DNA of 64,000 nt from Sideroxydans sp. GTDB taxonomy: Bacteria > Pseudomonadota > Gammaproteobacteria > Burkholderiales > Gallionellaceae. A program made the position numbers and the translations under genes. Of the stretch, positions 9,373-17,585 are shown in pieces; position 1 is the first letter of the stretch, and each line of letters begins with the position of its first letter. The notes beneath the pieces are model-generated. The model ran no database searches and was not told where the DNA came from. It saw nothing but the letters and a program-made list of their open reading frames with translations. The stretch lies in NCBI GenBank assembly GCA_028710605.1, contig JAQTTU010000004.1:62001-126000 (forward strand), given 5' to 3'.

Positions 9373-10122
9373 TCACCAGCGCGCCAGATTGCTGATCCCC
9401 ACCGCCACCAACAACAACGCGCTGAGGCGTTCAATTTTCGGTCGCCAGCTTTGCAATTGCTCGCGCAACTGCGTGCCCAGATACGCCATGCCCACGCCAT
9501 AGACAATCGCCGGAACGACAATCGCGCCCAGCCCGAAACTCAGCCCCAGCCATAAACCGCCCGCCGCGCTGCCGCTCATGCCTGCCGAGAACAGCACCAC
9601 ATTCAACGGCGCACACGGACTCAACGCCATGCCGATGCCCATCAGATACAAGCCGCCGGGCAACAAGGTTCTTGTAGGAGCGAGCTTGCTCGCGAAATTG
9701 TATTTAGAATTCGCGAGCAAGCTCGCTCCTACACTGGGTTTTCTGCCTAATGAATTATCCGGGCTAAAAGAAATTGGATGGACTGCGGCAGTCGTACAAA
9801 CCTTCTCCGTCTTACGCAGCAACAGCGCCAAGCCCATCATCAACACCGCGCAGCCCACCACCAGACGCACGCTGTCCGCAGTGATCGCGCCCTTGACGTA
9901 ATGCCCCGCCGCGCCCACCACCAGACCGAACGCGCCATACGCCGTCAAGCGCCCCAGCGACAAGGGCAAAATCAGCTTCCACGATTTTTTGATGCCGCCG
10001 TCGGAGGCCAGAAACACCGGCCCCAGAAACGGCGCGCAACTGATGAGGCACGGCCCCATGCCGTAGGCAAAACCCAGCGCCGCCGCCATCGGCGCGCTCA
10101 CTACCAGATCGACGGGGATCAC
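9373..10122 (-). CDS. CcdA/TauE-like polytopic membrane protein
   Basis: The 249-aa protein has about six hydrophobic spans in two related halves. Each half carries a Pro/Cys motif in its first helix (GMGPCLISCAPFLGP near residue 23; ALSPCAPLNVVLF near 165). This is the pattern of the CcdA/DsbD-beta and 'sulfite exporter/UreH-like' families, which move electrons or small anions across the membrane. Residues about 130-150 (VGASLLANSKYNFASKLAPT) are encoded by a palindromic repeat inserted in frame. The start is GTG and overlaps the activase stop codon (GTGA), coupling translation to that gene. A role in delivering reductant or handling sulfur or metal for the neighbouring Fe-S system is inference. 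Confidence 0.75.
   Translation of the reverse strand: MIPVDLVVSAPMAAALGFAYGMGPCLISCAPFLGPVFLASDGGIKKSWKLILPLSLGRLTAYGAFGLVVGAAGHYVKGAITADSVRLVVGCAVLMMGLALLLRKTEKVCTTAAVHPISFSPDNSLGRKPSVGASLLANSKYNFASKLAPTRTLLPGGLYLMGIGMALSPCAPLNVVLFSAGMSGSAAGGLWLGLSFGLGAIVVPAIVYGVGMAYLGTQLREQLQSWRPKIERLSALLLVAVGISNLARW
9673..9733. repeat. Palindromic repeat inside a coding sequence
   Basis: TGTAGGAGCGAGCTTGCTCG and its complement CGAGCAAGCTCGCTCCTACA face each other within the CcdA-like gene. It keeps the frame open and falls in the hydrophilic loop between the two halves of the protein. It resembles family A in architecture (TGTAGG ends) but has a different core. Confidence 0.9.
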
Positions 10123-10934
10123 GCGGGCTCCAGACTTTGTTCGGCGAAAAATTCGTTGCGCGCCAATATCGCCGCGCCGAACGCGGTGGTGGTTTGCGGA
10201 TGCTCGGGGATCACCAGCTCGCGTCCCAGTTCATCCTGCAACGCCGCGACCAGGCCCTTGTTCAGCGCCGGGCCGCCGTCGAAATACACGCGGTCTTCGA
10301 TGCCCACGCGCTTGGCCAGTCGCACGGTGCGCGAGGCGATGGAGTAATGGATGCCCGCGATGATCTCCGCCTTGCCGTGGCCCTTGGCCAGCAGGCCGAT
10401 GATCTCGGATTCGGCGAACACCGTGCAGGTGCTGTTGATGGTGAGCGGCGCGACATCCGCCTGAAAGTGCATGTCGCCCAGCGCTTCCAGATCCAGCTCC
10501 AGATTGCGCGCCGCCACATCCAGAAAGCGCCCGGTGCCCGCCGCACATTTGTCGTTCATGGCAAAGTTGACCACGTGTCCGTTGCTGTCGATCTGGATCG
10601 CCTTGGAATCCTGTCCGCCGATATTGATGATGGTGCGTACCCCGCCCAGCGCCTTGCCTGTCTCGAACGCGCCGATGGCGTTGGCGGTGATTTCGCTGAT
10701 CGAATCGTCCGCCTCCTTGAACAGCTTGCGCCCGTAACCGGTGGCGATCAGGTAATGAATGTCATCGCGCTGCAAACTCAATTTGTTCAGCAACGCGTGC
10801 AACGCATCGGTCGAATTCTTGTGAAACAAACTGCCCGAAGGCGTGACATGCACCCCGGAGATTTGTCCGTCCTCATTCACCACCGCGACTTTGATTGCGG
10901 TGGAGCCAACGTCTATGCCTGCGAAATATTTCAT
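10119..10934 (-). CDS. BadF/BadG/HgdC-type ATP-dependent activase
   Basis: A 271-aa ASKHA-fold ATPase: GIDVGSTAIKVAVV nucleotide-binding motif at residue 6, NIGGQDSKAI near 104. The two conserved cysteines, Cys130 (NDKCAAGTGRFLD) and Cys170 (NSTCTVFAESE), hold the [4Fe-4S] cluster between two subunits in this family. Such proteins use ATP to inject low-potential electrons into 2-hydroxyacyl-CoA dehydratases, benzoyl-CoA reductases or double-cubane proteins. The natural partner is the HgdB-family gene just upstream (11281-12570). AAGG precedes the ATG at good distance. Its stop overlaps the GTG of the CcdA-like gene. Confidence 0.93.
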   Translation of the reverse strand: MKYFAGIDVGSTAIKVAVVNEDGQISGVHVTPSGSLFHKNSTDALHALLNKLSLQRDDIHYLIATGYGRKLFKEADDSISEITANAIGAFETGKALGGVRTIINIGGQDSKAIQIDSNGHVVNFAMNDKCAAGTGRFLDVAARNLELDLEALGDMHFQADVAPLTINSTCTVFAESEIIGLLAKGHGKAEIIAGIHYSIASRTVRLAKRVGIEDRVYFDGGPALNKGLVAALQDELGRELVIPEHPQTTTAFGAAILARNEFFAEQSLEPA

Positions 10935-11015
10935 TTGAACCTTTCATGCTTAAAACTTCAAAACCTTGCCCGCAGATTACGCAGATTAAACAGATTAAAA
11001 AAACCAAACATCATG

Positions 11016-11083
11016 GGAACGCCCGCCAATTGGCGATCTACATCATTCATATCACGAAGATTCCCGAATCTATTGGCTTCCCG
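11016..11083. repeat. Family B palindromic repeat
   Basis: GAACGCCCGCCAATTGGCGA on the left faces CCCGAATCTATTGGCTTCCC on the right; it is nested inside the family E element. Confidence 0.8.
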
Positions 11084-11097
11084 CGATGTGTCTCAAC

Positions 11098-11212
11098 TCC
11101 CTTCTCCCGCAGGCGGGAGAAGGGCTAGGGATGAGGGTTTGTGCGGTGCAACAAATCTATTTAAGACTCAACGACCCTCACCCTAGCCCTCTCCCGCCTG
11201 CGGGAGAGGGAA
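11098..11212. repeat. Family C inverted repeat (CTCCCGCAGGCGGGAG subtype)
   Basis: Two facing hairpins (CTTCTCCCGCAGGCGGGAGA and CTCTCCCGCCTGCGGGAGAG) joined by GGGCTAGGGATGAGGGTTTG-like sequence and its complement. It is nested inside the family E element. Confidence 0.85.
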
Positions 11213-11280
11213 CTGGCTCACACAAAATTGCAGTTTGGCTTTTAATCCATTTAATCTGCGAAATCTGCGGGCAAACGCTT

Positions 11281-12570
11281 TTAGCCTTTATGCTTTTTCC
11301 TGTTCTTCAACGATTCCAGAAACGCTTCAATCCGCGTGGATAGCTGCCCCTTGTCGTCCACGCTGTAATCGGTTTCCACGTACAGCATGGCGATGCCTGC
11401 CTTGTTGAACGCGTCGGCCACGCTGCGGTATTCCATCTCGTACACCTGGCATCCGGCGAAGGCCTGATACACCACGCCATCGACTCCGTAGCTCTTCACC
11501 AGATCGAGCAGGCGGCGGATGCGGTCGTCGTTGCGGGTGAAGATGGGGCAGGTGCAGGGTTTCAGATATTTGTCGGCGAGGCTATCGACCATATCGTGCA
11601 CCAGCCACTCATCGACGGCGGTCATGTCGTACAGCATGCGGTTGGAAGAACAGGTTTCGTCGGTGACCACTACCCCGCCCGCTTCTTCGATCAGTAACGG
11701 CAGTTTAAGATTGGGGAAGATGGGCGGCGAGCCGGTGAACAGCACGCGCGGCGCTTTGCTTTGTACGGCTTTGAAGCCGGACTGCTCGCGCTGCGCCAAC
11801 TCTTCGTTGAGCTTTTCTACCGCGTCTGTCCAGCGTTCGATGTCGTCAAAAAAATACGCGTTGGTCACCAGAAACGCATCCTTGCCCAGAATCAGCGAAG
11901 GCGATTTGAGGCGGAAGTTGTGCAGCTTGCGGAACGCCACTTGCGCGCGGCTGGTCTTGGCCATCGCCGCCTGCAAATTTTTGCGCGTGAGTTTCTTGCC
12001 GGTCAGCTCGCGCAGGCGCACCGCGAACTGGCGCACCGAACGCTGCCAATACACGCGCGCCGCTTCGCTCTCTTTCACGTTGGGCAACTCCAGGTCATAC
12101 ACCGAGTAGCCCATGCCTTCCATCATCACGCTGGATTTTTTCTTCTGGTCGCAGGTGGTGGGGTTGACGATCAAATCCGGCTTGCCGATTTTCGGGATCA
12201 CGTTATCCGAATTGAGCATGCCCAGCGTCGCCTTCACCAGCGAACAGGATTTGGCCGGCATGAAATCCGCGCCCTTCTGGTCGTAGTGATACGAACCGTT
12301 GCACAGCCGCACCGGCGTGGCACCGAAGGCGTAGATCAATTCTTCCGGCGCGTGGATGCAGGTCGTGCCGACCAGCTTGCCCTCGTGTTTCACCTCGTCG
12401 CCGTGGCAATACACGCTGCGGAACAGATCGTAGAAATACTGCATGGACTGCGGGTTGTCCTGAAAATCCTCGACGATGTGATCCAGCATATCCTGCGCCT
12501 CGCCCGCCTGCCGCGAACGGCTGTAGGGCACGGGAAGAATCGGGACTATTTTTGAAGTTTCATTTTCCAT
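11281..12570 (-). CDS. HgdB/BcrC-family protein, candidate double-cubane cluster protein
   Basis: The 429-aa product belongs to the 2-hydroxyacyl-CoA dehydratase subunit D / benzoyl-CoA reductase superfamily. It has nine cysteines (55, 71, 90, 109, 140, 307, 339, 341, 374) in family motifs such as HAPEELIYAFGATPVRLC, PTTCDQKKK, ETCSSNR, CTCP and AGCQVYE. True dehydratases and benzoyl-CoA reductases have two paralogous cluster subunits plus CoA-ester enzymes nearby; here there is one subunit plus one activase. That is the gene content described for double-cubane cluster proteins, which carry an [8Fe-9S] cluster and reduce small molecules. This assignment is inference. Substrate is unknown; the adjacent receptors and electron-transfer proteins suggest the reaction is tied to an imported compound or metal. 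Confidence 0.8.
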   Translation of the reverse strand: MENETSKIVPILPVPYSRSRQAGEAQDMLDHIVEDFQDNPQSMQYFYDLFRSVYCHGDEVKHEGKLVGTTCIHAPEELIYAFGATPVRLCNGSYHYDQKGADFMPAKSCSLVKATLGMLNSDNVIPKIGKPDLIVNPTTCDQKKKSSVMMEGMGYSVYDLELPNVKESEAARVYWQRSVRQFAVRLRELTGKKLTRKNLQAAMAKTSRAQVAFRKLHNFRLKSPSLILGKDAFLVTNAYFFDDIERWTDAVEKLNEELAQREQSGFKAVQSKAPRVLFTGSPPIFPNLKLPLLIEEAGGVVVTDETCSSNRMLYDMTAVDEWLVHDMVDSLADKYLKPCTCPIFTRNDDRIRRLLDLVKSYGVDGVVYQAFAGCQVYEMEYRSVADAFNKAGIAMLYVETDYSVDDKGQLSTRIEAFLESLKNRKKHKG

Positions 12571-12598
12571 CGGGTATTCCTTGATTCATGATGTTTTT

Positions 12599-12659
12599 GT
12601 AGGTGCGAATTCATTCGCACGCTTTTGAAAATTTTTGTGCGAATGAATTCGCACCTACA
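12599..12659. repeat. Family A palindromic repeat
   Basis: TGTAGGTGCGAATTCATTCG and its complement CGAATGAATTCGCACCTACA face each other across an A/T-rich centre. It fills the spacer between the HgdB-like and NapH-like genes; the right arm ends at the NapH-like stop codon. Confidence 0.92.
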
Positions 12660-13650
12660 TTTTGTTTCCCTTGTTCATACGTTTGATAAACCCCGCTTCG
12701 GTCGATTCGAAGATGGGGATGCCCGCGAAGGTGGCTTTCAGCGCGCCGTTCTCCGGGCACGACGCGACGCACTTGAGGCATAGCGTGCAGTCGTCGGTCA
12801 TGATGTTTTTGGTGGTCACGTCGTCGGCGATTTCGCGGATGCCCATGTCGCACACGGTGTAGCAATCGCCGCAGCGCGTGCATTTGTCGCCGTCTTTTTT
12901 CAGCTTGAGCAATGCGGGTTTGGAGATCAAATAATGCAGCGCGCTCATCGGGCAGAAGAAGCAGAAGAAACGTTTCTTCACGAACGAACCGACCAGAAAC
13001 AGCGCGGTGACCGAGATGCCCAAGGCCGTCATCACCAGCGCCGCCGTGCTGGAAAAGTCGATGGTGAACTGCGTCACGTCGCCGGTGAACAGCGGCAGAA
13101 TCATGCGCGCCGGACAGATCAGACAAAACGGCGGGCTCATGCTGTGCGAGAACAGCCCGCCACCAATGCCCAGCGGAATCAGGATCATCAGCGCCAGCAA
13201 AATGTATTTCACTTTGGTCAGTTGCTCGAATCGCGTATGGCTGTAGCTGGAATAGCGGATGCCCATACGGCGGCGCAGCGCCGTGAGCCAGTCCTGAATC
13301 GTGCCCAACGGACAGACGAAACCGCACCAGCCTTTGTTCAGGAAAATGAACCACAGCGCAAACGTGAGCAAACCGGTGAGAAAGGCGATGCCCGCAAAAC
13401 CGAACAGGCGCGGCCACGGCTGGCTCAACTGGTGTTGCAGCGGCAACAGGTAACACACACCCGCCCTGCCCTCCTGATTGTAGCCGCAAGAGAAAAATGG
13501 CAAGCGCGAACCGAAGTCGATGGCGAGATAGCCGCCATACACGAACAGCGCGAAAGCGAGCAGTTGAAACCAGAAACGAAAACGGTTGAAGTGAACCTGG
13601 TTGACCGCGTCGCGGATGGCTTGCAGGCGCGAATTATTTTGTCTAATCAA
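12655..13650 (-). CDS. NapH/CcoG-like membrane polyferredoxin
   Basis: The 331-aa protein has an N-terminal span, further hydrophobic helices, and three membrane-edge CxxxCP-type motifs (GWCGFVCPLG, FCLICPARM, FFCFFCPMS). A cytoplasmic tail holds two [4Fe-4S] ferredoxin motifs (CTRCGDCYTVCDM and CTLCLKCVASCPE). NapH-like proteins take electrons from quinol and pass them on. Here it directly precedes the HgdB-like gene and may supply electrons to the activase system, which is inference. The start is TTG with GGAG 7 nt upstream. The last codons overlap the edge of a family A repeat, so the C-terminal residues may be repeat-derived. Confidence 0.85.
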   Translation of the reverse strand: MIRQNNSRLQAIRDAVNQVHFNRFRFWFQLLAFALFVYGGYLAIDFGSRLPFFSCGYNQEGRAGVCYLLPLQHQLSQPWPRLFGFAGIAFLTGLLTFALWFIFLNKGWCGFVCPLGTIQDWLTALRRRMGIRYSSYSHTRFEQLTKVKYILLALMILIPLGIGGGLFSHSMSPPFCLICPARMILPLFTGDVTQFTIDFSSTAALVMTALGISVTALFLVGSFVKKRFFCFFCPMSALHYLISKPALLKLKKDGDKCTRCGDCYTVCDMGIREIADDVTTKNIMTDDCTLCLKCVASCPENGALKATFAGIPIFESTEAGFIKRMNKGNKM

Positions 13651-13673
13651 AATTCCGCTCCCGAAAAACTCAT

Positions 13674-13800
13674 CGTCATTCCCGCGAAGGCGGGAATCCA
13701 GTTGATTGAATAACCCCCGCGAAGCGGGACAAAGCTACATTTTTGTCCGCTTCGCGGGCTATTTGTTTTTGCTGGATTCCCGCTTTCGCGGGAATGACGG
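13674..13800. repeat. Family D inverted repeat
   Basis: CGTCATTCCCGCGAAGGCGG and CCGCTTTCGCGGGAATGACG arms face each other with an inner palindrome (CCGCGAAGCGG). It fills the spacer between the Met/Gly-rich gene and the NapH-like gene. Confidence 0.92.
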
Positions 13801-13809
13801 GATAGCGAA

Positions 13810-15099
13810 TTATTTTGCGTCATCGAATCTCACCTCGCGGTACGGTTGCACGCGGCGGCGGCGATACAAGTAAACCGCCGTGCCGCTGAACAGCAGGATC
13901 AACGTGCCAATGCCCAGCCCCCATGCATACGATGCGTAATCGTCCGGCGAGGGATAATAATTTCCCGTGAGCGTCGTTTGGTAGCGCACGTTGCTGTACG
14001 GCTGCTCCTTGAATGTTCCGGCTTCGGCAACAGTCACATCGGCAATCAGCAGATAGGTGGCCTTGAAGCGTTTCTCGAATTCATTCCACGGCGGAAAATA
14101 ATCGCGGATGATCTGAAAACTGACGCGGCCTTGCTCGTCGCTTACCGCCTCTTTGCTCCAGCCCTGATAGCTCACGAAACGCACGCGCGCGCCCTGCACG
14201 GGCAGGCCTTTTTGCAGCACGATGAACGCCTGTTCCTCGCCCGACTTCAGTTGAAAAAATCGCTTCTCGTCCGGCTTGCGCTCGCGCACGATCTCGATGG
14301 GGGCGGATTCCAGCACGCGCTGCGCCACCAACGCTTTGTTGATCTCTTCCTCGTCGCCGCCGTGGCCGATGTTGGCGATTTCGGCTTTGGCCACCGCGAC
14401 GTTGAGCGTGTCGCCTTGCAGCTTGCGGCTGGTCAGATACAAGCGATAAAAACCCTGCACCGGCATCTCGAACGACAAGCCTTTATGCGAATCATCGGCT
14501 GCGGGTAACGCTTCGCCTTCGGGATTGCCGTTCGGTGTGACCAGCAAAGTGGCCACTTCAGCCTCGGCATCGTCCTGCGCGAAACCGGATTTCTGCGGGT
14601 CACTGCCCGCGCGCAACCACAGGCGTTTCTTGGCCACACCGCCGCGCTCGCCGCCCATCTGCATGCCGCCCATGCCCCCCATGCCGCCGCGCGAGCTGCC
14701 GGAGCGCGCGCCATCGCCGCGCATCGGCGGCGTTTCCGACAACCACAGCGCCCCGCCGCGCATGCCCATGCCGCCGGGACGGCCGCCTTTGCTCGCGCCC
14801 TCCTCTTTCGGCCTGCCCGACCTTGCGCCATATTCCTTCGGTTTATCCGGCGCGCCCATCATCCCGGACATGCCCGGCATTGCGCCCATGCCGGGCATCC
14901 CCGCCATATCCGCCGCACCGCCGCGCGCGGGCTGTTCGCTCGCCGCCGCACGCTTGGCGCGCCACTCGGCGATCTGCGCTTCGCTCGGGCGGCCAGCGCC
15001 TTGCCCATAACGTTTGGGTGCAACGGGCGTGTCTTCGCCGAAGCTGTTAAGCGACAACAGCGCCAGAGCAACGAACGCACTCAATTTCAGCTTTATCAT
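13810..15099 (-). CDS. Met/Gly-rich, DUF4198-like membrane-anchored periplasmic protein
   Basis: A 429-aa exported protein: signal peptide (LSAFVALALLSLNSFG), a low-complexity Met/Gly/Pro/Arg region (about residues 45-155; MAGMPGMGAMPGMSGMMG), a beta-rich domain resembling DUF4198 (about 190-370; GFYRLYLTSRKLQGDTLNVA, VLQKGLPVQGARVRFVSY) and one C-terminal membrane helix (LGIGTLILLFSGTAVYLY) with a basic tail. DUF4198 proteins often sit beside TonB-dependent receptors and metal transport genes. Methionine-rich repeats commonly bind Cu, Ag or Ni. A periplasmic metal-handling role is therefore inferred. ATG at 15099 is preferred over upstream codons because GAGG lies six bases before it; longer versions would read through repeat sequence. 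Confidence 0.7.
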   Translation of the reverse strand: MIKLKLSAFVALALLSLNSFGEDTPVAPKRYGQGAGRPSEAQIAEWRAKRAAASEQPARGGAADMAGMPGMGAMPGMSGMMGAPDKPKEYGARSGRPKEEGASKGGRPGGMGMRGGALWLSETPPMRGDGARSGSSRGGMGGMGGMQMGGERGGVAKKRLWLRAGSDPQKSGFAQDDAEAEVATLLVTPNGNPEGEALPAADDSHKGLSFEMPVQGFYRLYLTSRKLQGDTLNVAVAKAEIANIGHGGDEEEINKALVAQRVLESAPIEIVRERKPDEKRFFQLKSGEEQAFIVLQKGLPVQGARVRFVSYQGWSKEAVSDEQGRVSFQIIRDYFPPWNEFEKRFKATYLLIADVTVAEAGTFKEQPYSNVRYQTTLTGNYYPSPDDYASYAWGLGIGTLILLFSGTAVYLYRRRRVQPYREVRFDDAK

Positions 15100-15131
15100 T
15101 TTCTGCCTCATCGGAATTCGGTCTGTAACTT

Positions 15132-15155
15132 CCTTCTCCCGCAGGCGGGAGAAGG
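15132..15155. repeat. Solo family C hairpin
   Basis: A single CTTCTCCCGCAGGCGGGAGA hairpin, half of the family C element, lies between a receptor stop codon and the Met/Gly-rich gene. Confidence 0.75.
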
Positions 15156-15162
15156 AATCCAA

Positions 15163-17451
15163 CTAAAACTTGTACGAAACCCCGGCACGAATCGTCAGCG
15201 GTGTGTAGCTGCCGCTGTTGCCCTGCCCCGCCGAGGCCGCCACCAACTTCTGGCCCGCGATCGTCGAGATGCCGACGCGGGTGGCGTAATGTCGGCTGGT
15301 GAGGTTGAGTGCATGCAACCAGAACGACCAGTCTTTCATGTAATAGCTGGCGCGCATGTTGAACAGCACGGGGCGCGAATACGTGCCGGAGACGTTGTCG
15401 GTGCTGATGAAATAAGTCGAGATGTAATCCGCTTCCAGTTCCACCTGCATGCCCTGTACCGGCTTGTAGGCGGTGCGCAGGTTCAGGCGATGTTTGGGCA
15501 TCGCCTGATACGAATTGCCGGTGTAGTCAACGCCTGCCTTGGTTAGGTATTTGTCGTACACGGCGTAGGAATTGACATAGGTCGCACCCACATCAAACTT
15601 CTCGGTGACCGCCCACGAGAACATGGACTCCAGCCCCTTCGCCGTAAGTTGTCCGGCGTTTTCGTTGAGCGTGCATATTTTGGTACTGTCTCCGTTGATA
15701 GCCAAAGATTCAGCCGGCGAGCAATCGCGCGCAACGACAAAGCCTTTGTTGGTCGCGTGATACAGCGCCACATCGTATTGCAGGCCGACGTTTTCAAAGC
15801 GTCCGCGCACGCCGATTTCTTTGGTCAGGGCTTTCTCGGGATCGAGTTTGGCTGCGGGTGTATATCCGGTATTTCCTAAAGTGCCTGAGGCAAGCAAAGT
15901 GCTAGTGGCAGGCGGATTGAAGGTTTGTCCAAGGTTACCCCACACCAGATGGTTCTGGTCGAACTCATAAGTCGCGCCACTGCGGATAACGTTGGCGCTG
16001 GTGGTCATTGCCACGTCCTTGTTGGCCGAGGTACGGTCATCGGCGGTGTCCTGGACTTTTCCGTAACGGTCGCCGATATGCAGGCGCAGTTTGTCCGTCG
16101 GCGAAACTTCGACATGCACGAACGGGCTGGTTTCCTTGCGCACGGTGATTGAACCTTGCCCGGTTGCAGTCATTGCGCCCTGCGCCCATTGGCCGTTCTG
16201 CGCTTGGGCAGCGGTGTAGATGTTGCTGTATGTCGCCGATTCGGAGGTGGTTTCATACATGTCGTTGCCCACATAAACCGTGGTCTTGGCCGCATCCAGT
16301 TCGTGCCGGTACATCATGGTATTGGTCACCACTTTGGTGGTGCCGGCCTTGAGCGTGTTGGTTTTGGCGGCGCTGCCGTTATTGACCGCAGCGCAATTCA
16401 CGGTACTGTTATCACAAATCACATTGTTCGATCCGCCGGACCCCGCGCCGCCGTAGTTGGTCGAGGTATCGTCGATCACGCCGTACATGAAATTGAATTC
16501 GCCGCGCTCGCCGACAAATTGCTGCAAGCGCAGTTGTTTGGTTTTGTAATCGTCGATCGACTTGCCGTAAGTTCCGGCTTCGCTTTGCCGCCAATCCTGG
16601 TCGAACTTGGTCATGCGCAACGTGCCCGCCCAGCGGTAATCGTAATGCAACTGGTCGTAACTTAAAGTGAGTTTGGTGGTTTCGGTGGGGCGGAAAAATG
16701 TTTTGATGCCGCCGCCGTATTTGTTTTCTGCCGCAGAATTGGAATCCGCCGCCGCACCGTTATTGCGCCAGCCGTCGTTGACCATTCTGCTGCCGGTTAC
16801 AACAATGCCCGCGCTACCGCTGGCCAGCGAGTTGCCGATGTTGGCCTGCGTGCGATTGAAGCCCCAGCTTCCCAATTCCTGCGACAGCTTCGCGCCGAAT
16901 TTTTCCGGCGGCTGGCGGCTGGTCATGCTGATCGTGCCGCCCAACGCGCCGCTGCCGTACAGCGCGGAGGCCGGACCGGTAATCACGTCGATGCGTTCGG
17001 TGCTGGACATTTCGACCGTGTCGAACACCGAAGTGTTGAGCGAGGTGGAGCGCATGCCGTCGATGCGGCTTTCGGTGTAGGCCTTGCCGCCGTCCGGGAT
17101 GCGCATGTTGCGCACCATGCTGATGCCGGGCACGCGTTTGCCCAGTTCGAGCAGGTTGTTCACCAGTTGCAAATGTTCGAGCTCTTCCTTGCTCACCACC
17201 GCACCGGACACCGGCGTATAGACCGTCAGCTTGCCCAGTTCGGTGCGCTGCTGCACGGGTTTGTCCTTGGCTGCCGAGACCACCATTTCTCTCAGCAGGC
17301 GATTGTCCTGGTCATCGTTTTTTTTCGCGGCGGGCTCAGATGCTTTCGCCGGAGTATCGACAGCGGGCGCGACCGGTGGAGTGTCTTCAGCATGGACAGG
17401 CACAGACAACACGAGCGACAGCGCGCTCGCGGCAACGAGATTCTTCTTCAT
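15163..17451 (-). CDS. TonB-dependent outer-membrane receptor (copy 2)
   Basis: A 762-aa receptor with a signal peptide (MKKNLVAASALSLVLS, cleaved after VHA), a plug (about 65-210; VPGISMVRNMRIPDGG, ERIDVITGPASALYGSGALG) and a beta-barrel ending GVSYKF. It is a paralogue of the next receptor upstream: signal peptide, acidic linker (MVVSAAKDKPVQQRTELG) and plug align closely. The ligand is not evident. GGGGAG three bases before the ATG is slightly close but convincing. A TGTGACATATTGTCGCA palindrome lies 66 nt upstream of the start and is shared with three other genes in the window. Confidence 0.93.
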   Translation of the reverse strand: MKKNLVAASALSLVLSVPVHAEDTPPVAPAVDTPAKASEPAAKKNDDQDNRLLREMVVSAAKDKPVQQRTELGKLTVYTPVSGAVVSKEELEHLQLVNNLLELGKRVPGISMVRNMRIPDGGKAYTESRIDGMRSTSLNTSVFDTVEMSSTERIDVITGPASALYGSGALGGTISMTSRQPPEKFGAKLSQELGSWGFNRTQANIGNSLASGSAGIVVTGSRMVNDGWRNNGAAADSNSAAENKYGGGIKTFFRPTETTKLTLSYDQLHYDYRWAGTLRMTKFDQDWRQSEAGTYGKSIDDYKTKQLRLQQFVGERGEFNFMYGVIDDTSTNYGGAGSGGSNNVICDNSTVNCAAVNNGSAAKTNTLKAGTTKVVTNTMMYRHELDAAKTTVYVGNDMYETTSESATYSNIYTAAQAQNGQWAQGAMTATGQGSITVRKETSPFVHVEVSPTDKLRLHIGDRYGKVQDTADDRTSANKDVAMTTSANVIRSGATYEFDQNHLVWGNLGQTFNPPATSTLLASGTLGNTGYTPAAKLDPEKALTKEIGVRGRFENVGLQYDVALYHATNKGFVVARDCSPAESLAINGDSTKICTLNENAGQLTAKGLESMFSWAVTEKFDVGATYVNSYAVYDKYLTKAGVDYTGNSYQAMPKHRLNLRTAYKPVQGMQVELEADYISTYFISTDNVSGTYSRPVLFNMRASYYMKDWSFWLHALNLTSRHYATRVGISTIAGQKLVAASAGQGNSGSYTPLTIRAGVSYKF

Positions 17452-17516
17452 AAACTCCCCTTTTGATTGCTATTGAAAACGGGGCGAATGCTAATGGCCT
17501 CTCGCGCGAAATGGAA

Positions 17517-17533
17517 TGTGACATATTGTCGCA
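17517..17533. promoter_or_regulatory. Shared palindromic operator candidate, receptor copy 2
   Basis: TGTGACA-TAT-TGTCGCA, one mismatch from a perfect 7+3+7 palindrome, ending 66 nt before the receptor ATG at 17451. It is related to the sites at 19831, 20401 and 24901. Confidence 0.6.
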
Positions 17534-17548
17534 GTGAACCTGAAATCG

Positions 17549-17584
17549 GCTCTGCGCGGGCACAACAATGCGCCCGCGCAGAGC
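17549..17584 (-). terminator. Strong hairpin directly after receptor copy 3
   Basis: GCTCTGCGCGGGC pairs with GCCCGCGCAGAGC around a short loop, starting 2 nt after the stop codon of the upstream receptor. There is no T-run, so it may be a pause, RNA-stability or partial terminator element that sets different levels for the two receptors. Confidence 0.55.
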
Positions 17585-17585
17585 A

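Larger units (their letters stand above)
10965..11276. repeat. Family E composite inverted repeat
   Basis: Outer arms read CCCGCAGATTACGCAGATTA on the left and TTTAATCTGCGAAATCTGCG on the right. They enclose the elements at 11016-11083 and 11098-11212, so this is a nested insertion of three families. Confidence 0.85.
10935..11280. other. Composite repeat block between HgdB-like and activase genes
   Basis: The whole 346-base spacer is repeat: an outer family E pair encloses a family B element and a family C element side by side. No gene is seen, and only the few bases beside the activase start look unique. Confidence 0.85.
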
